The position numbers and the translations under genes were made by a program. A stretch of 26,180 nucleotides of DNA, taken from positions 1 through 26,180 of IMG/VR virus record IMGVR_UViG_3300005613_000361; one strand, written 5' to 3'. The notes under the pieces were generated by a model, which did no database searches, was not told where the DNA came from, and worked only from the letters and a program-made list of their open reading frames with translations. Below, piece by piece: positions 15,759-21,596 of this stretch; position 1 is the first letter of the stretch; every line of letters begins with the position of its first letter. Source of the DNA: a virus.

Positions 15759-16582
15759 AGTTTTTTGGACCACTTTCTCCAAAGTCCCCTTCCGTCATGA
15801 TTTACTGTCCAAGCTCGAGCAGCAGTTGCAAAATGCCGAACACCACAGCTACGTCCGATCTCTTGTGGATGATGGGCAAAAGTATTCCACTCAGTACCGA
15901 GCGTCCAGGTTTTGACCGGCGATTGGTAAAGCGCCCGAATCATGCTCTGCTGGTCGGTATGCTGCCAATGATGCCATTCGGCGTAGAACAGATCCAAGAA
16001 CGCATGGACACGCTCATTGCGAGCGAATGACCAAACGCCGCCCGCGGGCTGGAGCCAATGATTGCCGTGCAGTAGCTTGTTTGTGACGTGGTTCTCCGGT
16101 TTATACTTGGCTCTCTGCGCATGGCGCACAAGCGGCCCCTGCGGCGGGCTCATGGTGAGCACCATATCCCAACCGTCAACCAGCGGCTCAAAGAACAGGC
16201 CGAGGTCACAGTTGACCAAGATATCCGCATCCAAGTATAGCACATATTGCCAGTCTTTAGGTGCCAAATCCCAAATGCGCGTCTTTTGCCGCCGCGCTCG
16301 CCGGTCGCGCATCGCGTCAGGGAGTATAATATCAGTACCCCGGAGCACCTTGTGAAATATGTCAGGCAACACGTCGAATCTAGGCGCTGGCGTCGGGATC
16401 GTCTTGTCATCGCGTATCTTTTCAACAGGCTTACGATAGTCCTCTTTGAACCCCTCACAGACTAGACAGACCGGATAGCTTGGGCTGTACTTGTGAATGG
16501 TCCGTATCAGGTGATAGGCGCAGTCGTGCGCCTGCTTGCCGTAGGCCACGATATAGACGCCGCGATCCTTGTATACTCCCAC
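15755..16582 (-). CDS. GT-A fold glycosyltransferase with recoded 3' end
   Basis: 275 residues from a GTG with GAGGAG 7 bases upstream. The N-terminal strand GVYIVAYGKQA, the helix CAYHLIRTIHKY and the metal-binding D-x-D in VLYLDADILVN (Asp118-Asp120) are hallmarks of GT-A sugar transferases. PAGGVWSFARNERVHAFLDLFYAEW (residues ~179-203, given in parts) with DQQSMIRAL is the acceptor-side pattern shared with the proteins at 17441-18130 and 18043-18690, so the three are paralogues. From about residue 228 to the end the codon usage changes to A/T-ending codons: this part is the recoded tail delivered by the homing unit. The protein appears full length. Donor and acceptor sugars are unknown. 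Confidence 0.85.
   Translation of the reverse strand: MGVYKDRGVYIVAYGKQAHDCAYHLIRTIHKYSPSYPVCLVCEGFKEDYRKPVEKIRDDKTIPTPAPRFDVLPDIFHKVLRGTDIILPDAMRDRRARRQKTRIWDLAPKDWQYVLYLDADILVNCDLGLFFEPLVDGWDMVLTMSPPQGPLVRHAQRAKYKPENHVTNKLLHGNHWLQPAGGVWSFARNERVHAFLDLFYAEWHHWQHTDQQSMIRALYQSPVKTWTLGTEWNTFAHHPQEIGRSCGVRHFATAARAWTVNHDGRGLWRKWSKKL
15902..15911. repeat. 10-bp direct repeat at upstream end of homing unit
   Basis: Minus strand AACCTGGACG, covering Thr225-Trp226-Thr227 of the glycosyltransferase; the same 10 bases occur at 15301-15310. Codon usage changes right after it. Confidence 0.8.
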
Positions 16583-16583
16583 C

Positions 16584-17444
16584 CTATAGCTCCTCTATTG
16601 CCCGTTTCCACCCCTGCGCCCACGCGCGCGGGGTCCGCCGAATAACTAGCGCCTGCAATTCATCGGGCGTCATGGGCGAATTGAGCGCCGCCTTGACCGC
16701 CGCTATAAGTGAATCTAAGTTGCCCCGCTCGTATCGCTGGATACCTGAGACGTGGGGCAGTTCTGACTCGATGCCTACGCCCTTGCCAATGACCACGGGC
16801 CGGCCACAGCCTAGCGCCTCAAGCACCGTCACGGGGCCGCCCTCGATAGTTGACGTGCTCACGTATACGCTCAAACTACGGTAGTACGTCGCCATGTCGG
16901 CCCATGAGTAGAACTTGCTAGGGATGGGCCAGGCGTGCGAGTTACTCATGGGCTTCCCACTAGCGCATATATCCCATTTGTTGCTCTTGGCTCTGTACAG
17001 GTCTAGGGCCAGCTTTTCACCCTTGCGCCCGCCTCGATAGACTGTGCCGCCTAGACCGACCTTGGGCCGCTTGCGCTCGCGTCGTGGCTCTGGCGTGAAT
17101 ATCTTTGTCTCATAGCAGACCGGGACCGCGCGCGCGTGTGTTTCTTGTGAGAGTTCGCCAGCGTAGCGCTGCGCCATGCAGACGCATAGGTCCAGATGGT
17201 CCGCGGCGCGCCGCCACATCTTGCCCTTTGCGCCGCCTTCTCGATGCGTCATGAACCCCACGGCCTTGGTCTGCTTGGGGTGTCTATCTGGTCGAAAGAA
17301 CACGTAAGGAAAGTAGATATTGACCTCTGCCATCGGGTTGGGCCCGCGCGTCACGGCCCACCCATTGTAGCGGACTAGGTGCCTGGCCAGTCGAGCAATG
17401 ATCCAATCGCTCTTGTGGTCGCTGCATACGATGTTTACCTTCAT
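16584..17444 (-). CDS. GT-B fold glycosyltransferase (GT4-like)
   Basis: 286 residues beginning MKVNIVCSDHKSDW. The ATG at 17444 overlaps the upstream TGA as ATGA and has GAGG 5 bases upstream, so the longer in-frame start at 17495 is not preferred. The C-terminal half has the GT4 signature: STIEGGPVTVLEALGCGRPV with the E-x7-E pair (Glu201 and Glu209), followed by IGKGVGIESELP, and KVGLGGTVYRGGRKG (~128-142) for the donor-binding start. The N-terminal half is short, so the acceptor domain is compact. The next gene starts two bases after the stop, so it is co-translated with the GT-A genes on either side. Confidence 0.82.
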   Translation of the reverse strand: MKVNIVCSDHKSDWIIARLARHLVRYNGWAVTRGPNPMAEVNIYFPYVFFRPDRHPKQTKAVGFMTHREGGAKGKMWRRAADHLDLCVCMAQRYAGELSQETHARAVPVCYETKIFTPEPRRERKRPKVGLGGTVYRGGRKGEKLALDLYRAKSNKWDICASGKPMSNSHAWPIPSKFYSWADMATYYRSLSVYVSTSTIEGGPVTVLEALGCGRPVVIGKGVGIESELPHVSGIQRYERGNLDSLIAAVKAALNSPMTPDELQALVIRRTPRAWAQGWKRAIEEL

Positions 17445-18130
17445 CTCGCCCTCGCTGCTCCAAATCGGTGCTCGATGCAATGCCCCCCATTCCAAGCCCT
17501 AGACAATAGCCAAATCCTACATGGGTTGGCCACATAGGCGCGCATAAGCGCCGCCTGATCTTGCCCTTCCCACCGCAACCATTCGGCCCGCCATGCCGCC
17601 CAGAGTGCCTTGGTCCGCTCGTTGCGGTCCCACCAGAACACCCCCCCCCCGAGGGTTAATAACTGTCCCCCTTGTTCTGTTTGCGTTGCTGCGCGCTCCA
17701 TGCCCCCGACGTGCCATAGCCAGTTGCGCCCGCTGCATTTGCTCGGCGCAATCACCACGTCCCAACCATCGTTGAGAATGTCAAACCCTACGCGCACGTC
17801 CGCGCGCGGGCGTGTGTCCGCGTCTAGATACAATGTTTGTGCCCACGGACTGAGCACCCCCAATTTAGTCTTCGCGTCCCTCCCACCCTTACCGCGATCG
17901 TCATGGGGAATACGTCGCGACGCCCCTGCTACCGAGTCGCCGACCACTAGGACCTCGACGCCTCGCCAAACAGCGCGGAGACTCTTTATCGATTCTGCGG
18001 CCTCACGTTGCGCGTTGAGGCCGTAAGCCACGTAGATAACGCCTACGCTGGCCGTTTCTTCACGGCGGCCACGGGCAACGGTAGAATCAGCGGCTTTACT
18101 TTGTACAGCGCACGCATGAACGCTAGACAC
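17441..18130 (-). CDS. GT-A fold glycosyltransferase with internal G10 tract
   Basis: 229 residues if the GTG at 18130 is used: AGGGGGG lies 6 bases upstream, in the style of this phage. An ATG at 18163 is the alternative. Either start lies inside the upstream gene, an overlap of 88 bases or more, because no other start precedes the first strand VGVIYVAYG. The D-x-D motif is in TLYLDADTRP (Asp103-Asp105), followed by the donor segment NDGWDVVIAPSK and the shared paralogue pattern GGGVFWWDRNERTKALW and DQAALMRAY. Codons for LGGGV contain ten G in a row, so slippage would change the frame near residue 162. The gene ends in an ATGA overlap with the GT-B gene. Confidence 0.75.
   Translation of the reverse strand: MSSVHACAVQSKAADSTVARGRREETASVGVIYVAYGLNAQREAAESIKSLRAVWRGVEVLVVGDSVAGASRRIPHDDRGKGGRDAKTKLGVLSPWAQTLYLDADTRPRADVRVGFDILNDGWDVVIAPSKCSGRNWLWHVGGMERAATQTEQGGQLLTLGGGVFWWDRNERTKALWAAWRAEWLRWEGQDQAALMRAYVANPCRIWLLSRAWNGGHCIEHRFGAARAR
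17641..17650 (-). repeat. G10 homopolymer tract within glycosyltransferase gene
   Basis: Ten C on the plus strand, ten G on the coding strand, reading CTC GGG GGG GGG GTG. It is the longest homopolymer I saw in the window. Gain or loss of one G would truncate the enzyme after its D-x-D motif but before the acceptor segment is complete. Confidence 0.9.
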
Positions 18131-18690
18131 TCGTCGCCCCCCTCGCTCATTTCCTTGTGCCATGCCTCGACCAGCCGCTTGGTGATCTCGTTTCGCCGGA
18201 TAAACAGCAAGTGCGTATTGTAGTATGGCACGCGCAGGTCATGAATTACGCTCTTGGTCAGCGCGCGGTCCTTTTGGTTCCCAATATCGTCTGTCAACTT
18301 GGCATAGCTTTTGATGGGCACCGCCAAGTCCCAGCCGAACGCTCGCAGCGTTTTGAACGTCGCGATAAGCTGGAGGCAGTTGGGCGAGTATCGCGGATCC
18401 CATAGGATGGTCAATCCATAGGGCAGCTCTCGCACGTCCTTGACGATCTGACTGCCTATGTCCAGCGACTCGATCCAGCCGGGCGGCTTATCCAACTTGC
18501 CGCGAATGCCTACGCCGCAACCGTCCGGTGCCGCGCCTTGACCGCCAGCCACGTCAATAGCAAACCCATCTTGGATCAGCTCCTTTGCCATGGCCTTGTT
18601 TTTAATGTGTAACATCTCGCCCGGTTCGTGCATGATCGGCCGCCCGCCGGGCTCCACTTGCCGGTAGGGTTTGATCAGTTGTACCCACAT
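18043..18690 (-). CDS. Putative virion-linked protein with GT-A-like C-terminal region
   Basis: 215 residues, GGGGGAG 5 bases before ATG. Residues 1-50 (MWVQLIKPYRQVEPG, EPGEMLHIKNKAMAKELIQDG) resemble the small domain that often follows phage capsid genes, with an x-G-x-x-x-x-x-x-x-x-A-x-x-L-I-x-x-G pattern. Residues ~85-200 look like a glycosyltransferase-related fold: TILWDPRYSPNCLQLIATFK, a helix FGWDLAVPIK, and NTHLLFIRRNEITKRLVEAW with DECLAFMRALYKV, which lines up with FARNERVHAFLDLFYAEW/DQQSMIRAL of the neighbour at 15755. No D-x-D is visible where expected, although WDPR may take its place, so activity is doubtful. It is the first gene of the sugar block after the head genes. Confidence 0.55.
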   Translation of the reverse strand: MWVQLIKPYRQVEPGGRPIMHEPGEMLHIKNKAMAKELIQDGFAIDVAGGQGAAPDGCGVGIRGKLDKPPGWIESLDIGSQIVKDVRELPYGLTILWDPRYSPNCLQLIATFKTLRAFGWDLAVPIKSYAKLTDDIGNQKDRALTKSVIHDLRVPYYNTHLLFIRRNEITKRLVEAWHKEMSEGGDECLAFMRALYKVKPLILPLPVAAVKKRPA

Positions 18691-18708
18691 AGACGCTCCC
18701 CCAAATCA

Positions 18709-18730
18709 GGGGCGGTGGAGGTCCCGCCCC
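18709..18730 (-). terminator. GC hairpin between head genes and sugar block
   Basis: Perfect 7-bp stem GGGGCGG / CCGCCCC with an 8-base loop, in the 46-base gap after the decoration-protein gene. No T tract follows, so it is more likely an mRNA-stabilising or attenuating hairpin than a full terminator. Confidence 0.3.
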
Positions 18731-18736
18731 ATCGGT

Positions 18737-19177
18737 CTAGGCTACAATCTCTGTCCAGGCCGTCACGGCTGGCGGCAGATATCGCAGCGCCTCGGCGAAC
18801 ACAAGCAGACAAGCGTTAGACGATGCGGTGAGCACGTCTAGGCGCGCGCGCACGTGGTCAAAGTTCTGCGCGGCGTTCATCTCGGCCGCCCCGAGGTTGA
18901 TGCAGACGTTATCGTTGCCGTCCCCACCCGCCTGGGTAAGCTGAGTGATTGCCTTGGCCGCGATGGGCACGGCGCCGGTTCCCGCGTTGTCCTGCGCCTC
19001 TTGCAATTCCAAGTCGATGGTCGACGTTGCGGTCATATCGCCAACGTCAAGCACGAAAAGGAACCGCTCACGCTGAGCCGCGGAAATCCACGGCGTGTAG
19101 TAGGTGCCCGAGTGGAGGTCAGCGTGAATCACGGCGACCAGCTCAAGGCGGTCAGTAGTCAATCCTGGATACGGCAT
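18737..19177 (-). CDS. Probable head decoration / small capsid-associated protein
   Basis: 146 residues, AAGGAGA 6 bases before ATG. It follows the capsid gene by 17 bases, the usual place of a head decoration or stabilisation protein. The sequence begins YPGLTTDRLELVAVIHADLHSG and has a strand-rich middle (TSTIDLELQEAQDNAGT) and an Ala-rich helix NAAQNFDHVRARLDVLTASSN (given in parts: NAAQNFDHVRA, RLDVLTASSN), ending in VTAWTEIV. No family is recognised with certainty. Function is inferred from position and small size. Confidence 0.5.
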   Translation of the reverse strand: MPYPGLTTDRLELVAVIHADLHSGTYYTPWISAAQRERFLFVLDVGDMTATSTIDLELQEAQDNAGTGAVPIAAKAITQLTQAGGDGNDNVCINLGAAEMNAAQNFDHVRARLDVLTASSNACLLVFAEALRYLPPAVTAWTEIVA

Positions 19178-19194
19178 AGTTGCTCTCCTTTATT

Positions 19195-21093
19195 CTAGGT
19201 CGTCGCGGCGTCGCCAAGCACCACAAACGGTGATACCTGCGTCTGGCCGTCCTTCAGGTAGATCGGGGCCGGGAGCTTTTCCTGGCCGTCGACCTTCAAG
19301 AAGAACTTGAAAACGGTCTGGTTGCTCGTGAACAGCACGTGCTCGGAGCTGGCGATTGAGATACCGCCCTCTTCGGCCACGTAGTAGTAGCGCTCATCGG
19401 CCAGCACCACGTCCCCTTGCGTCCCAAGGATCGGCGTCTTTTCGGTGAACACGAACGGCAGGCCCAGGATGGTCGTGGGCTCGCCGTCGCGCGCGTTCTC
19501 CTGCCAGATATAGTTTCCGTTCGGGTTCTGCATCTGGACAAGCGATTCATAGGCCGAGATGGTGAAAATCCAGTGGGCCGAGGTCCATGAGGCGGGCAGT
19601 AGGTGCTGCTTCATGGCCACGAGGTCAAGGTACGTGATAGCCCCGGCACCAATGCGCGTCTGGATGAACGTGCCCGGCGCGTTGATGATACCCAACGGCT
19701 GGCCTGCGCCCGTGCCGTCTAGGAATGCCTCGTCACGGTAGAACCGTAGCGCGTCGCTGAACAGCCCCGTCAACAGACCCGGCAAGTTAATAACCGACCG
19801 GCTCAGTAGCTGGTCAAACACCGGGATATACCCCGACAACTCCCACGGATTGAGAGAAATCTGGGTAAAGTCGATGTCAACATCGGGCTTGGTCGTGCCG
19901 CTTTCGGTCCAGTAGGCGCGCATACCACCAAGGAAGTTGGTCACGCCCTGCGTCTGTCCAGCCGTCGAGAGGCCGGGCAAACGAATGGGGCCGTTGACCG
20001 TCTGGCGATCCGCGCGCGGATAGACGATCTCCATCTCGGGCTCGACGCGGATCAATTCGGGGATGAACGTCTCAGGCACCAAGTACGCGCCCGACGGCCC
20101 AGTCTCCTCAGACAGCGTCTTGGTCGACCCCATAGCCTTGAGCGCGGCCTCGTCTTTGTTGGCCACGGCATAGATAAAGTCGTTAAACGTCTTGCCGTTA
20201 TCGGTCACGCCTGGGGTCAGCGCAGCACCGCGGGCTGGGGATGCCCACGCCTTTTGCGCCGCGTCGAACTTCTCCAGCATGGCGTCGAGCGTTTTCTGCT
20301 GGGTGGCCGCGAACATCTCGGCCATGCGCAGCATCTCAGGCTTGCCCTGCTCGGCGATATAGTCCTCAGCGGCCTTCTCTTCATCGAACGTCTGGATGGG
20401 CATACCAATCGGCGCGTCATCCTCGCCGATGTTGTAGACGTGGTATTTCCCACCGCTCTTATAGGTTCGCAGCATGTTACTTCTCCGTTTCTGACTTGGT
20501 GTCACTGGTTTCTGTTGGGGCGCGCTTTTGTCTCCACTATCCCCTGCGTCTGCCTTGACCGCAAACGCCTCTGGGGCCAGCGCCTTGAGGCTCGGAGTGT
20601 CCAGCGCCCGGAACGTTTTCAGGTCGGCGATGTTGCGCGGCTCTGCTGGCGTCGGCGTCAAGCTGGCATCTAGGCCCAAGGGCCAGCGGGTGATATGCGT
20701 TGCCTTCTCGCCCGGCTCTCGCTCCACAAGATGCGGCGCGGTGCCAGACGAAAAAGATAGCTTGCCCGCGAGGCCAAGCTGCCGGATGGCCTGCTCGTAG
20801 TCGTCGCGCATTTTAAGCTGGCCGTCCAGCCAGACCCCCACATCATCGGCAATCAGCGTACCCTCACCGATGATGCGCTTGCCCACTACCGGGTCCTGCC
20901 CATGATGGTAGTACAGCGGCGTCTTTTGCGGCTCTGCCATCGCATAGTCTGTTTCTGCGTTGAAATATTCCCCCTCTAGGTCTGGGGTGTCGGCATCCGA
21001 AAACCGAACCAGATAGCCCTTGACGGTGCCATCGGCCAGCATCTTGACGCTGCCCCCAAACGAGAGGAGAAGGTCGTCTGTCTTTTTGCCCAT
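19195..21093 (-). CDS. Prohead protease fused to HK97-fold major capsid protein
   Basis: 632 residues, AGGAGG 4 bases before ATG. Residues ~1-165 are the HK97-type maturation protease: YYHHGQDPVVGKRIIGEG with His63/His64, KLSFSSGTAPHLV (111-123) with the serine region, and SLTPTPAEPRN (144-154), all as in prohead proteases. A Lys/Gln/Pro-rich linker (~180-206) leads to the capsid part (207-632): a helical delta-like segment (~237-285), AYLVPETFIPELI (~323-335), then the body with WTESG, ISLNPWELSGYIPVFDQLL and FLDGTGAGQPLGI, all typical of HK97-fold capsids. Met207 has its own GGAG ribosome site, so capsid protein may also be made alone. Protease-capsid fusions are known in some phages but uncommon. 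Confidence 0.92.
   Translation of the reverse strand: MGKKTDDLLLSFGGSVKMLADGTVKGYLVRFSDADTPDLEGEYFNAETDYAMAEPQKTPLYYHHGQDPVVGKRIIGEGTLIADDVGVWLDGQLKMRDDYEQAIRQLGLAGKLSFSSGTAPHLVEREPGEKATHITRWPLGLDASLTPTPAEPRNIADLKTFRALDTPSLKALAPEAFAVKADAGDSGDKSAPQQKPVTPSQKRRSNMLRTYKSGGKYHVYNIGEDDAPIGMPIQTFDEEKAAEDYIAEQGKPEMLRMAEMFAATQQKTLDAMLEKFDAAQKAWASPARGAALTPGVTDNGKTFNDFIYAVANKDEAALKAMGSTKTLSEETGPSGAYLVPETFIPELIRVEPEMEIVYPRADRQTVNGPIRLPGLSTAGQTQGVTNFLGGMRAYWTESGTTKPDVDIDFTQISLNPWELSGYIPVFDQLLSRSVINLPGLLTGLFSDALRFYRDEAFLDGTGAGQPLGIINAPGTFIQTRIGAGAITYLDLVAMKQHLLPASWTSAHWIFTISAYESLVQMQNPNGNYIWQENARDGEPTTILGLPFVFTEKTPILGTQGDVVLADERYYYVAEEGGISIASSEHVLFTSNQTVFKFFLKVDGQEKLPAPIYLKDGQTQVSPFVVLGDAATT
20473..20486 (-). 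promoter_or_regulatory. Internal ribosome site and ATG for a separate capsid protein
   Basis: Minus strand GGAG, seven bases, then ATG for Met207 of the protease-capsid fusion. It sits exactly at the domain border, after the linker and before the capsid part, and would give a 426-residue capsid protein, the normal size of HK97-fold proteins with a delta domain. Confidence 0.55.
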
Positions 21094-21101
21094 AGCTCCT
21101 C

Positions 21102-21596
21102 CTACCGTAGCGCTTCATCAATCGCGGCGTCGATCTGTGCCTCGATGATCCTGTCCTGCACAACATCCTCCGCGACTGACAGCGTTGTTTGCCACCCGTG
21201 CTGCCGGTGTACGTCTTGCTGCGTCTCTTCACCGACAACCTTTGCCGCGTAGGTCACGGGTCGACCTGTGCGCGGGCTCAACGTATCGACCAACTGTGAC
21301 AGCGGACTTATCACAGATTGTCGCCAACTCTGTTGGAGCCGCTCGGACGTGTTGCGCCCCTGTAGGCTCCCGCTCTTTGTGCGCCAGCGCGGCCCCCATA
21401 GCCGCTGATACCAGCGCTTAGGATATGCGCCCGGCGTATTGGCGCTTGTCTCAGATGGATAGGTCGCCATGCGGATTTTGACACCACTTGCCACAATATT
21501 GACCAGGGTCCCTAGCGTGCGCTGCATATCAGCACGATCTAGGCCCCGCATGGCGCGATCTAGTCCCTCTGCGTACAGTGTCGTCTTGTCAGCCAC
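21102..21596 (-). CDS. Putative neck / tail-completion protein (HK97 gp10-like or virion morphogenesis type)
   Basis: 165 residues from a GTG at 21596 that overlaps the TAG of the portal gene by one base; GGTGGAG lies 8 bases upstream. The pattern LGTLVNIVASGVKIRMATYP, a Gly/Ser/Arg loop with GPRWRTKSGSL, then ERLQQSWRQSV and RPVTYAAKVVGEE is that of gp10-like neck and virion morphogenesis proteins (L-x-x-S-W and YA-x-x-V elements). Its place between portal and capsid is not where gp10-like proteins usually are, so either the order is rearranged or it does a different head job. The stop lies 8 bases before the protease-capsid gene. Confidence 0.5.
   Translation of the reverse strand: MADKTTLYAEGLDRAMRGLDRADMQRTLGTLVNIVASGVKIRMATYPSETSANTPGAYPKRWYQRLWGPRWRTKSGSLQGRNTSERLQQSWRQSVISPLSQLVDTLSPRTGRPVTYAAKVVGEETQQDVHRQHGWQTTLSVAEDVVQDRIIEAQIDAAIDEALR

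Larger units (their letters stand above)
15301..15911 (-). mobile_element. Homing unit: recoded glycosyltransferase 3' end plus HNH gene
   Basis: The unit spans from one copy of a 10-bp repeat to the other. From about codon 228 of the glycosyltransferase the codons switch to A/T-ending forms, continue to a TGA stop, and are followed at once by the HNH gene. The native gene end, with different codons, lies just beyond. The recoded tail keeps the host protein intact while changing the DNA the endonuclease would recognise. Same composition in tail and HNH gene indicates that they arrived together. Confidence 0.82.

Noticed and set aside
15250-15911. Group I intron or intein in the glycosyltransferase gene
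   Set aside because: The upstream gene part already ends with a complete recoded tail and stop, so no splicing is needed; there is no intein splice motif, and the repeated protein end is not explained by an intron.
16584-17495. Upstream start at 17495 for the GT-B glycosyltransferase
   Set aside because: It would add residues with no conserved pattern and overlap the previous gene by over 50 bases; the ATG at 17444 has a ribosome site and an ATGA junction.
18043-18163. Programmed -1 frameshift joining the 215-residue protein to the next glycosyltransferase
   Set aside because: The shift direction would fit, but the region has only GAAGAAA and no proper slippery heptamer, and a good ribosome site for a GTG start exists at 18130.
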